Source of the DNA: CATQHW01 sp965215345
GTDB taxonomy: Bacteria > Spirochaetota > Spirochaetia > SZUA-6 > Bin103
NCBI GenBank assembly: GCA_965215345.1
Contig: CBDCDL010000002.1
Location: 4,712,001-4,776,000 of the forward strand
DNA: 64,000 nucleotides
Reading direction: 5' to 3'
Shown: piece after piece, positions 44,142 through 51,915 of the stretch
How positions within the stretch are numbered: position 1 is the first letter of the stretch
Layout: every line of letters begins with the position of its first letter
Program-made: the position numbers and the translations under genes
The notes under the pieces: generated by a model
What the model saw: the letters and a program-made list of their open reading frames with translations, nothing else
The model's database searches: none
Told to the model about the DNA's origin: nothing

Positions 44142-45431
44142 TCAGCCGCCGTCGATCACCGCCGGAGCGACCCGGCGCAACGCGGCGTCCAGACCCGGAC
44201 GCCGGGAGCCGATCACGGCGATCGAGCGCAACGTCGCGCCGAAGCGGGCCACGACGTCGGGACCGAACACCGTGTGCCTTCCCGAGAACGGGATCGGATC
44301 CGAGCCATCGTCCGGCTGTACCAGCAGGTCCGTGGCGAAGCTGTTGCGCTCCGGCACGTCGATGAGCACCTCGTGGTCTTCCACGGGGGTGCCAAGCTCC
44401 GCCGACGCCGCGGCGCGCAGCCGGCTTTCGACCTGCAGCCGGTCGATCGGCAGCTCCAGGCGGCGATGGGAGCCGCGACCCGGCTCGAAGCGGACCCGGA
44501 ACGCCTGCCGATGCAGGCGCCTGGCGTGCACGTCGCCGACCAGCACGAACGCCGGGTGGCGCCTGACGTCGAGCAGCCGCAGGAAGCCGGGATCGGTCAG
44601 GCCGTACAGGTCATGAGCCCGGATCTCCCCGTCCTTCATCCCCAGCAGCACCGCGCGCTTGATCATCGCCGTGGCGATGCGCACGGTGCGGTGCCAGTAC
44701 ACCGCCCGATACATCAGGTAGCGGGAAAACAGCAGACTTTCCACGGCCAGCGTGCCTTTCTCCGTGATCGCGACGCGGCCGCAGGCCGTGCGGCGCATCT
44801 CCCCGATCACGAAGTCCACGTCCTGCATCCCATACGGTACGCCACAGAAGAACGCGTCTCTGCTCAGGTAGTCCAGCCGATCGGGATCGAGCACTCCGGC
44901 CAGCAGCGCCCGCAGGAACGGCAGCCCCGGCGAGGGGTGCGGCAGGGTGACGTCTATGATGGCCGCGACCAGCTCGGGCGGGGCTCCGACTCGCTCGCGC
45001 AGCGTGCGCGCCACCTCGCCCTCCTGCGCCATCCGTGCGGTCAGCGTCTCGTGCCGGGCCACCGCCAGGTCCTTGAGCGAGTGGGCGTTCGGGTAGTGCC
45101 CGAGGTCGTGCAGCAACGTCGCCGCGAGAAACGCACGGACTTCCTCCGGCTCGATGCGCCACTCCGGTGACCTGTCGGCGATCGCGGCGATCATGCGGCC
45201 GGCAAGATGCATCACGCCGATCGAGTGACTCAGACGGGTATGCGTGGCGCCCGGATACACCAGATACACCGGCCCGAGCTGCCGGATGTCCCGCAGACGC
45301 TGGAACGGCGCCGTCTGCGCCAGCCGGTACAGACCGGGGCTGAGGTCGATGTTCTGCCACAGCGGGTCGCGAACCGGCTCGGTGAATTCCGCCTGCACCT
45401 CGCGCACCACTCGGGCGGCGTCCGACGGCAC
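44142..45431 (-). CDS. HD-domain phosphohydrolase (dGTPase-like)
   Basis: This 429-aa HD superfamily hydrolase has HTRLSHSIGVMHLAGRM at about 64-80, LLHDLGHYPNAHSLK with the HD pair at 108-109, and the later LDRLDYLSRDAFFCGVPYG segment that marks dNTPase-like relatives. It may hydrolyse dNTPs or another nucleotide. The start is GTG, 6 nt downstream of TAGTCT. It is divergent from the lipoprotein gene with 78 nt between starts. Confidence 0.88.
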   Translation of the reverse strand: MPSDAARVVREVQAEFTEPVRDPLWQNIDLSPGLYRLAQTAPFQRLRDIRQLGPVYLVYPGATHTRLSHSIGVMHLAGRMIAAIADRSPEWRIEPEEVRAFLAATLLHDLGHYPNAHSLKDLAVARHETLTARMAQEGEVARTLRERVGAPPELVAAIIDVTLPHPSPGLPFLRALLAGVLDPDRLDYLSRDAFFCGVPYGMQDVDFVIGEMRRTACGRVAITEKGTLAVESLLFSRYLMYRAVYWHRTVRIATAMIKRAVLLGMKDGEIRAHDLYGLTDPGFLRLLDVRRHPAFVLVGDVHARRLHRQAFRVRFEPGRGSHRRLELPIDRLQVESRLRAAASAELGTPVEDHEVLIDVPERNSFATDLLVQPDDGSDPIPFSGRHTVFGPDVVARFGATLRSIAVIGSRRPGLDAALRRVAPAVIDGG

Positions 45432-45437
45432 GGGCCA

Positions 45438-45443
45438 AGACTA
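45438..45443 (-). promoter_or_regulatory. Putative -10 hexamer for the HD gene
   Basis: TAGTCT on the minus strand is 6 nt before the GTG at 45431; there is no Shine-Dalgarno. Confidence 0.4.
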
Positions 45444-45474
45444 CCACGTTGCGCGGGGGCAGTTACGCAGGGAT

Positions 45475-45504
45475 TTGACCCGTCACGCCGGGACCGGATA
45501 CCGT
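45475..45504 (+). promoter_or_regulatory. Promoter of the lipoprotein gene
   Basis: TTGACC and TACCGT are separated by 18 nt, and only 5 nt lie between the -10 and the GTG at 45510. This is one of the clearest leaderless arrangements here. Confidence 0.5.
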
Positions 45505-45509
45505 GCCGC

Positions 45510-46178
45510 GTGATCCGCTGGGCTCGCCCTGCCCTGCCCTGCCTGCTGCTCGGCATCATGTTGCTTGCGTCCTCTTGTTCGCGCTCCCGAAACGACGGGC
45601 CCGCGGCCGGCGATGCTCTGGCCGTGGAGGACGCGATGCCGGGACCCCGGCCGGTTGCGGAGGTTTCGCCGGCGGCCGATGATCAGCCGGTGGACGACCA
45701 GCCTGCCGCGATCGGATCCTCGGACTTCCTGGCGTATCGGCCGGCGCGGCGTCTGCTCCCGGACGACGCGATGATCGGACCGCTCGCCGATGACCTGGAC
45801 GCTACCGCGAGCGAACGCGCCGCGGTGCGCACGGCCGATCAACTGCTCGGAGCGGTTCGGAGCGGCGATCTGCACGATCTTCCGCTGTCCGCCACGGGGC
45901 AGGTGCACGTGGGCGCGACCCTCGACTACCACCTGCGCCGCGGCGTGACTCTGGCCGGGTTTCGGCTGGGACGGGTCGAACGGACCGGCGACACCGCGTT
46001 CCTGCGCGCCAGACTGTCCGGGCCGCTCGGCAGCATTCCGGCCGAGGTCTACCTGGTCCTCGAATCCGATCGCTGGTTCGTGGATGATCTGCAGGCTGAC
46101 TGGGCGGCGCTGCAGCGCACCCAGCCCGCCCCCGACCCGATCCCGTTGCCCCGGCCGGCCGGGTGGAGCCACTTTTGA
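45510..46178 (+). CDS. Predicted lipoprotein of unknown function
   Basis: The 222-aa product starts with a hydrophobic signal LPCLLLGIMLLASSCS; the LASSC box fits the relaxed lipobox of spirochaetes. After an acidic, Pro-rich linker of about 50 residues comes a compact domain (from about 75) with no recognised family. The GTG start is fixed by the signal peptide and by the promoter just upstream. It overlaps the next exported protein by 16 nt and probably works with it in the envelope. Confidence 0.7.
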   Translation: MIRWARPALPCLLLGIMLLASSCSRSRNDGPAAGDALAVEDAMPGPRPVAEVSPAADDQPVDDQPAAIGSSDFLAYRPARRLLPDDAMIGPLADDLDATASERAAVRTADQLLGAVRSGDLHDLPLSATGQVHVGATLDYHLRRGVTLAGFRLGRVERTGDTAFLRARLSGPLGSIPAEVYLVLESDRWFVDDLQADWAALQRTQPAPDPIPLPRPAGWSHF

Positions 46179-48052
46179 GCCGGCTGAACGTCCGGCGGAC
46201 GGCCGGTGTTCCGGCCATGTCCCTGTACGTCCTCGGGTTGCTGCTGTGGCCGTCGTCGACCGCAGCCGGCCAGGAGCTCGACGCCGTTCTCGAGGTGCCC
46301 GTTCGCCAGACCGTTGAACGCGCCGCACAGCAGGCGGCGGACGTGGTCACGCGCACGGTGCCGGATCACGTCCACACGATCCTGTACGTCGAGCCGGTGC
46401 GGACCGACTCGCACCGCATGACCCGGCTCGGCGCCCGTGTGCGGGGGGCGCTCCAGATCATGCTGGTGCAGCACTACCGGAGCGCCCGCCTGCTCGACGC
46501 CCCGACGTCCGGCGAACCGCCACCCTCGGCGATTCGTGTCTCGGTGGAGCTGCAGCCGTTCGATCACCAGGTGCTGGGCGTGGTCAGAGTCCTCGATCGG
46601 GATGGCCTGCTCGTCGACGCCGACTGGGTCGAAATGCCGCGCTCCACCGGCATCTCCGAGTTGCTGCAGCCGGACCTGCTGGATGGGCCGGCCGCAACGG
46701 GCACCGTGATCGCCGCCGAACCGGAAGCGCGCCTGGAAGCAGCGGCTGCGCCGGAGGCGGTGACGCCGGTTGAGGCGGACGGGCAGCCTGCCACCGAAGC
46801 GCCGGAAGCACCGACCGAAGCCGAGGTGCCGCAGCCGGCGCTTGCGGTGCCCGGGGCGGTGGTGAGCCCCCAGGAACCTGCCGGGCCTCCGGCGGCCGCT
46901 CCCCAGCCGTCCATCGAACCGCCCATTCCCCCGCTCGAGGAGGAGGACGTCCCTCCGGATCCCGTGGAGCCGGTGGCTCAGCCCGTGGCTCCGCAGGGCT
47001 TCGAGCGACCCGCCCCGGCGGGTCCGCCGGCCGCTCCACCACCGTCGGCCGACGACCCGTACGAGCCGGACGACATCGCCGGCGACGAAGTCCCGCTGCC
47101 GCTGGAGGACGCCCGCTTCGATCGCACGCTCACCACGAGCGACCGCGACCGCTTCGAGCTGTCGCTTCCCGCACCGTCGACGGTCACCGTCGCCATCGAG
47201 TCCGATCTCGACACGCTGATCGCCCTCTACCACGCCGGCAGCGCCGTCCCGTTCGGGCTCCACGACAGAGGCTTCACCGGCGAGATGGACGCCGGCGTCT
47301 ACGTGATCGAGGTGTTGGCCGCCGACGCCTCCTCCTCGGGAGCATATGCGCTCTCCGTCAAGGCGGCGCCGCTCGTCTCCGAGGAAGATGCCGAACCTGC
47401 CGACGAGGCCGCGACCGGCGCCGGCGGCGCGGAGGCGCTTGCCCAGCCTGCGGAGCTGCAGCCCGGCGAGCCCCAGGAACGATCGCTGCGGCAGGCGCGG
47501 GAGTGGTTTCAGCTCAGCGCGCGGCCGGGCCTGTTCTACAGCGTGACGATCCGTTCGGATTCGGACTCCGTGCGCGCGAGCCTGCACAACGCGAGAGACG
47601 AACCGCCGTTCCTGCCTCTCATTCCATCCGAAGCCGGCGAGCTGGTAGGCGCGCTGTACCTGGGCGCGGACCCGGCCGTCCTCCAGGTGACTGCCGGGGA
47701 GGAGGACCTGGGACAGCGCTACAGCGTCGCGCTCGACGTGGTGACGCCGCCTCGGGTGTTCGCCGACCGCGCCTGGGTCGAGCAGGCTGACCTCGGCCCC
47801 ATCAAGCACCACAACCTGCGGGTGTTCGACCGCGATGCCTATCAGATATCCCTTGAAGCCGCTTCGGAGACACCGGCGGAGGTGGCGGTGTTCTACCTGC
47901 CGGGCATGATCGACATCTCACCTCAGGAACCCGGTCTGAGCCGCTTCGAGTTGGTACAGGGCGACTATCTGGTCCTGGTCCGGCCTCTCGCCGGAGGCGC
48001 GGTCGGCCGCGTGTGCTGGCGCCTGGCCGAAGGCGCATCGAACTGCGCCTGA
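46163..48052 (+). CDS. Exported protein with PPC-like beta-sandwich domains
   Basis: The 629-aa product has a signal peptide (hydrophobic core about 19-32, cleavage near STAAG). A region to about 180 is rich in alpha/beta character, then comes a Pro/Glu/Ala-rich linker (about 180-295). DDPYEPDDIAGDE near 297 opens a domain typical of bacterial pre-peptidase C-terminal (PPC) modules, and a similar second sandwich follows. The start may instead be the ATG at 46217. Translational overlap with the lipoprotein suggests a shared envelope complex. No catalytic motif is seen. Confidence 0.65.
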   Translation: MEPLLSRLNVRRTAGVPAMSLYVLGLLLWPSSTAAGQELDAVLEVPVRQTVERAAQQAADVVTRTVPDHVHTILYVEPVRTDSHRMTRLGARVRGALQIMLVQHYRSARLLDAPTSGEPPPSAIRVSVELQPFDHQVLGVVRVLDRDGLLVDADWVEMPRSTGISELLQPDLLDGPAATGTVIAAEPEARLEAAAAPEAVTPVEADGQPATEAPEAPTEAEVPQPALAVPGAVVSPQEPAGPPAAAPQPSIEPPIPPLEEEDVPPDPVEPVAQPVAPQGFERPAPAGPPAAPPPSADDPYEPDDIAGDEVPLPLEDARFDRTLTTSDRDRFELSLPAPSTVTVAIESDLDTLIALYHAGSAVPFGLHDRGFTGEMDAGVYVIEVLAADASSSGAYALSVKAAPLVSEEDAEPADEAATGAGGAEALAQPAELQPGEPQERSLRQAREWFQLSARPGLFYSVTIRSDSDSVRASLHNARDEPPFLPLIPSEAGELVGALYLGADPAVLQVTAGEEDLGQRYSVALDVVTPPRVFADRAWVEQADLGPIKHHNLRVFDRDAYQISLEAASETPAEVAVFYLPGMIDISPQEPGLSRFELVQGDYLVLVRPLAGGAVGRVCWRLAEGASNCA

Positions 48053-48087
48053 CCCTGGCTGACCTTGGCGACCCGGGCAGGCCGGCG

Positions 48088-48117
48088 TTGACTGCGCCCA
48101 CGGGCCGGTGTTAGCTT
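48088..48117 (+). promoter_or_regulatory. Promoter of the rpsF cluster
   Basis: TTGACT and TAGCTT are separated by 18 nt. The -10 ends 10 nt before the GTG at 48128, leaving a leader of a few bases at most. Confidence 0.45.
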
Positions 48118-48127
48118 GCATCCAGTT

Positions 48128-48409
48128 GTGCGGATCTACGAAGCTACGTTCATTTTCAAGCCGGAAGCCGATAGCGTCGACCGTGGTCAGGGGCTGGTCA
48201 AGGAGGTCCTCTCCGGGGCCGGCGGGACCTTCCTCACCGAGGAGGACATGGGCGAACGGCCTTTGGCTTACGCCATAAAGAAGTCCGACCGAGGTCACTA
48301 CTTCCACTACGAGGTGGAGTCCGAACCGACTGCCATCCGCGACGCGGAGCGCGCACTGCAGCTCGCGCCGGAGATCCTGAAGTACCTGATCGTGCGCAAG
48401 GAGGCGTGA
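48128..48409 (+). CDS. rpsF: 30S ribosomal protein S6
   Basis: The 93-aa product is S6, with RIYEATFIFKPEAD at the N-terminus and the GERPLAYAIKKSDRGHYFHYEVE core that binds 16S rRNA together with S18. The GTG at 48128 gives the usual length; a TTG at 48116 is in frame. It leads rpsF-ssb-DUF2232-rplI-dnaB on this strand. The S18 gene that normally follows ssb is absent. Confidence 0.95.
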   Translation: MRIYEATFIFKPEADSVDRGQGLVKEVLSGAGGTFLTEEDMGERPLAYAIKKSDRGHYFHYEVESEPTAIRDAERALQLAPEILKYLIVRKEA

Positions 48410-48410
48410 G

Positions 48411-48866
48411 TTGGATATCAATCATGTGGTCCTCGTCGGGCGCCTCACGCGCGATGCGGAATTGCGGTACACGAACAGCGGCAGCGCGGTGGCCAACATA
48501 TCGTTGGCGATCAACACCCGCCGGCGCCGCGATGACCAGTGGGTTGATGAAGCGCATTTCTTCGACTGCGTGGTATGGGGCAAGACCGCGGAGAGCTTGT
48601 CGCCATACCTCACCAAGGGCAAGCAGATCGGAATCGAGGGTGAATTGCGTCAGAACCGCTGGGAGCAGGATGGCCAGCGGCGCAGCAAGGTGGAGATCTT
48701 CACCCGCAACATACAGTTGCTCGGCGGACGCGGTGACGCCACGGGCCGAGGGCCTGCCCCATCGGGTGGTGCGCCGTCATCGGGTGCGCCCGGGGGTGTG
48801 CCCGGCGACCACATGGGTCCCGATCCGGGTCCCTCCAGAGACTTCGAGGACGATATACCGTTCTAG
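48411..48866 (+). CDS. ssb: Single-stranded DNA-binding protein
   Basis: This 151-aa SSB starts from TTG (LDINHVVLVGRLTRDAELRY). It has the OB-fold core with FFDCVVWGKTAE and EGELRQNRWEQDG, a Gly/Pro-rich linker, and the acidic tip DFEDDIPF that recruits replication and repair partners. It begins 1 nt after the rpsF stop. Confidence 0.95.
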   Translation: MDINHVVLVGRLTRDAELRYTNSGSAVANISLAINTRRRRDDQWVDEAHFFDCVVWGKTAESLSPYLTKGKQIGIEGELRQNRWEQDGQRRSKVEIFTRNIQLLGGRGDATGRGPAPSGGAPSSGAPGGVPGDHMGPDPGPSRDFEDDIPF

Positions 48867-48917
48867 GGATCGTCTGCAAAAGAATACTATCTCGCATTCC
48901 GCGTTCGGAGCTCACCG

Positions 48918-49958
48918 ATGAGTGAAGTCGACGAGACACGCGCAGCCCGCTCCTACTGGATCGAGGTGATCCTGCTATCGGTCGTGGCTTCCGTCAGCTA
49001 CTTGGTCCTGCCGTTGTTCGGACCGTTGCTCTGCCTCGTGCCGCTGCAGGCGTTGCTCGTCCGTCGCGGCATCACGGCGTTCGGCTATGCCGCGGCCCTG
49101 TTCGGGATCGCCGCGGTGTCGTTCCGTCTGCTCACCGGCTGGGGCGAGCTGCCTGAGCAGATCGCCGACGGGCTGATGCGCGCCGAGATCCTGGTACTGA
49201 TCCTGACGGTGGGCGGCCTCTACGTCCTGGCGTCGGCACGCTTCAGGCAGTACCGGGTGCTGTACCGGCTGCTCGGGGCAACCGCGGCGGCCGGCGTGGC
49301 CACCATGCCCCTGATGGCGGGATTCCTGGAGACCGCCAGCCAGGCGGCGGAGTCGTTCCTGATGAACTGGGCGCGCAACGCTTCCGCGTCACTCGGCGAC
49401 GAACTTGCCGCCGACGCGATCACGGCCGCGCGCAGCATGGCCGATACGTTCCGGGAGGCTGCGCCCGGTATCCTGCGCAGCTACCTGCTGATCTACTTCG
49501 TGTTCCTGACCAGCCAGTGGTGGATCGGCACCGCGGTCGGTGCCCGCAGCGCCCGGATGCCGTCACCCTTGCGGCCGGTGACGGAGTTCCACGCGCCGGA
49601 CCGCTTGGTCTGGGTGCTGGTCGGCGGCCTTGCCGTGGTGGCGATCGACCAGACCGGGGCGCTCGGCAACGCCGGGATCGAGCTGCTGGCCGCGATCGGC
49701 TGGAACGCCGTCCTGGTGATGGCGTTCGTGTTCGGCATCCAGGGGATCGCGATCATGCGGGCGTTCGCCGGCCGGTACAGGCAATCCGGCACGACGACCA
49801 GTCTCCTGATCGGCGTGATGCTGATCATCGGCCTCTTTGCGTGGCCGTGGCTGTTGCTTATCATCTCCGCGTTCGGAGCTTCCGAGATCTGGGTCCACTA
49901 CCGCCAGCGCCTGCAGGCCGGCGGCTCGGACTCCGAAGACGATACCGATCGACCGTGA
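48918..49958 (+). CDS. DUF2232 family membrane protein
   Basis: This 346-aa protein has eight or so transmembrane segments and a conserved position between ssb and rplI that is characteristic of DUF2232 (YybS-like) proteins. GGAGCTC precedes the ATG, so it has its own ribosome-binding site. Function in the family is unknown. The 51-nt gap to ssb, where rpsR is expected, holds no coding sequence. Confidence 0.8.
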   Translation: MSEVDETRAARSYWIEVILLSVVASVSYLVLPLFGPLLCLVPLQALLVRRGITAFGYAAALFGIAAVSFRLLTGWGELPEQIADGLMRAEILVLILTVGGLYVLASARFRQYRVLYRLLGATAAAGVATMPLMAGFLETASQAAESFLMNWARNASASLGDELAADAITAARSMADTFREAAPGILRSYLLIYFVFLTSQWWIGTAVGARSARMPSPLRPVTEFHAPDRLVWVLVGGLAVVAIDQTGALGNAGIELLAAIGWNAVLVMAFVFGIQGIAIMRAFAGRYRQSGTTTSLLIGVMLIIGLFAWPWLLLIISAFGASEIWVHYRQRLQAGGSDSEDDTDRP

Positions 49959-50003
49959 CCGGAGCGGGCGCGGTCCGGATGGACACATGAAACGAGGTGC
50001 CTC

Positions 50004-50456
50004 ATGAGGGTGATACTGAACACCGACGTCGTCGGACTGGGCGAAGAGGGTGACGTCCGCGACGTCAAGCCTGGCTACGCACGCAACTTCCTGATCCCTC
50101 AGGAGATGGCCCTGCCGCATACCCCGCGGAACGTGCGGGCCGTCGAACGCCGCGCCGCCGAGATCGAGTTGCGCAAGCGGCAGAAGCGCCACGATGCGGC
50201 CAGCCTCAAGGAACGGCTCGAGGCCGAGTTGCTGGTCTTCGAGGTCGCCGCCGGGGAAACCGGGAAACTGTTCGGGTCGATCTCGAGTGCGAATATCGCG
50301 ACCGAACTCGGGAAGCTGGGCTACGACATCGAACGCCGCCGGATCGACGTGCCCGGCCATTCGTTGCGGACCACGGGCGAACACAATGCCGCCGTACGCC
50401 TCTACGACCGAGAGATGGCGACGCTCTCGATTCGCATAGACCCGTCCCGGTCGTAG
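50004..50456 (+). CDS. rplI: 50S ribosomal protein L9
   Basis: The 150-aa protein has the L9 N-domain MRVILNTDVVGLGEEGDVRD with GYARNFLIP, a connecting helix, and the C-terminal globular domain with LFGSISSANIA. A GAGGTG lies before the ATG. It is followed 8 nt later by dnaB, the standard order. Confidence 0.97.
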   Translation: MRVILNTDVVGLGEEGDVRDVKPGYARNFLIPQEMALPHTPRNVRAVERRAAEIELRKRQKRHDAASLKERLEAELLVFEVAAGETGKLFGSISSANIATELGKLGYDIERRRIDVPGHSLRTTGEHNAAVRLYDREMATLSIRIDPSRS

Positions 50457-50464
50457 CGGCTCCC

Positions 50465-51799
50465 GTGGCTGACGGAGCCCTGCCCGACTCCGTCCCTCCC
50501 CACAACCTCGAAGCGGAGGTGGCGGCGCTCGGCGCGTTGCTGCTCAACGAGGAAGCGTTGCCCGTCGTGCTGCGCTACCTGCGGCCGGAGGACTTCTACC
50601 GCCCCGCCCACCGGCGGGTCTTCGAAGCGATCGTCGCGCTCTTCAACCGCAGCGATCCGGTGGACCTGATCACGCTCACGGACGAGCTCGAGCGCGTCGA
50701 AGCGCTCGACGCCTGCGGGGGCGCCTCCTACATCTCCGGCCTCACCACCGGCGTCCCTACCAGCGCCAACGTCGAATACTACGCCAGGATCGTTCAGGGG
50801 TGCAGCCTGCGCCGGCGCATGCTGACGCTGTCCGCGGAGCTGTCGGCCGATGCACACGCCGCGGGCCGCGACGTCCGCGAGGTGATCGACGACGCCGAGC
50901 AGCGTATTTTCGACCTGTCCGACCTGCAGCTCTCAGGCTCCTACCAGAGCGCCCGGGAGATCGTCACCCGGACCGTGGAGAAGATCGAAGCGCTGTCCCG
51001 TACCGGATCCGCGTACACGGGTGTGCCGAGCGGCTATCCGGACCTGGACCGCCTGACCAGCGGCTTCCAGGAATCGGAGTTCATCGTCATCGGCGCGCGG
51101 CCGTCGGTTGGCAAGACCGCACTCGCTCTGTCCATGGCGACGAACATCGCGATCCGCGCAGACAAGCCGGTACCGGTCGGCCTGTTTACACTGGAGATGT
51201 CAGACTACGCCGTGATGCAGCGCGTGCTGGCGAGCGAGGCACGGATCGACTCCACGCGGATTCGCGCCGGCCTGCTGAAACCGTCGGACTGGCAGCAGAT
51301 CACCGATGCCGCCGGCCGCATCTACGACGCCCCGCTGTACATCGACGACACGCCGGGACTCCGCCTCCTCGACCTTCGCGCCCAGGCGCGCCGCATGCGC
51401 GCCAGGCACGAGGTGGGAATCATCTTCATCGACTACCTGACCCTGGTGACATCCGAGCACCTGGACCTGCCCCGCCATGAACAGATCGCGGAGATCTCGC
51501 GATCGCTGAAGGCGCTGGCGCGGGAGCTCAACATTCCGGTCGTGGCGCTGTCCCAGGTCCGGCGCGAAACCGAGGGCAGACGCCCCGCGCTGGCCGACCT
51601 GCGCGAATCGGGCTCCATCGAGCAGGATGCCGACGTGGTGATGTTCCTGCATCGCGAGCGCGAGCCGGAAGGACCGCAGATCGAGACCGAGCTGATGGTC
51701 GCCAAACAGCGCAACGGCCCGACCGAGGACATCAAGCTGGCGTTCATCCCCCGGTACGTCCGGTTCGAGTCATTCCAGCACGGACAGTCGGCGGCCTAG
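50465..51799 (+). CDS. dnaB: Replicative DNA helicase DnaB
   Basis: The 444-aa product has an N-terminal DnaG-interacting domain (PHNLEAEVAALGALLLNEEA) and a RecA-like C-domain with Walker A GARPSVGKT near 209-217, Walker B IIFIDYLTL, and LRESGSIEQDADVV. It unwinds DNA at the replication fork. The GTG start is 8 nt after rplI. Its TAG stop is the first base of a dispersed two-hairpin repeat. Confidence 0.97.
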   Translation: MADGALPDSVPPHNLEAEVAALGALLLNEEALPVVLRYLRPEDFYRPAHRRVFEAIVALFNRSDPVDLITLTDELERVEALDACGGASYISGLTTGVPTSANVEYYARIVQGCSLRRRMLTLSAELSADAHAAGRDVREVIDDAEQRIFDLSDLQLSGSYQSAREIVTRTVEKIEALSRTGSAYTGVPSGYPDLDRLTSGFQESEFIVIGARPSVGKTALALSMATNIAIRADKPVPVGLFTLEMSDYAVMQRVLASEARIDSTRIRAGLLKPSDWQQITDAAGRIYDAPLYIDDTPGLRLLDLRAQARRMRARHEVGIIFIDYLTLVTSEHLDLPRHEQIAEISRSLKALARELNIPVVALSQVRRETEGRRPALADLRESGSIEQDADVVMFLHREREPEGPQIETELMVAKQRNGPTEDIKLAFIPRYVRFESFQHGQSAA

Positions 51800-51915
51800 C
51801 GCCCCGAAACCGTCGCCTCCGGCTCCGCTTTCGGCCCATCCCCACCTTCGCGTCGGAGTCTGTCGGCCCCCCGCTGCGCGGCCTTCCCGCTGGCGCGGCG
51901 CATCCGACAGACTCC
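51798..51915. repeat. Two-hairpin dispersed repeat, copy 2 (bidirectional terminator position)
   Basis: The first 49 nt equal copy 1. The second hairpin has a perfect 12-bp stem GGAGTCTGTCGG/CCGACAGACTCC (51855-51866 and 51904-51915), and an extra CCCCGCTGCGCGG-type segment lengthens its loop. It fills exactly the gap between the convergent dnaB and WD40-like stops. Confidence 0.8.

Noticed and set aside
48867..48917. A short rpsR gene
   Set aside because: The gap is only 51 nt and contains no frame resembling S18.
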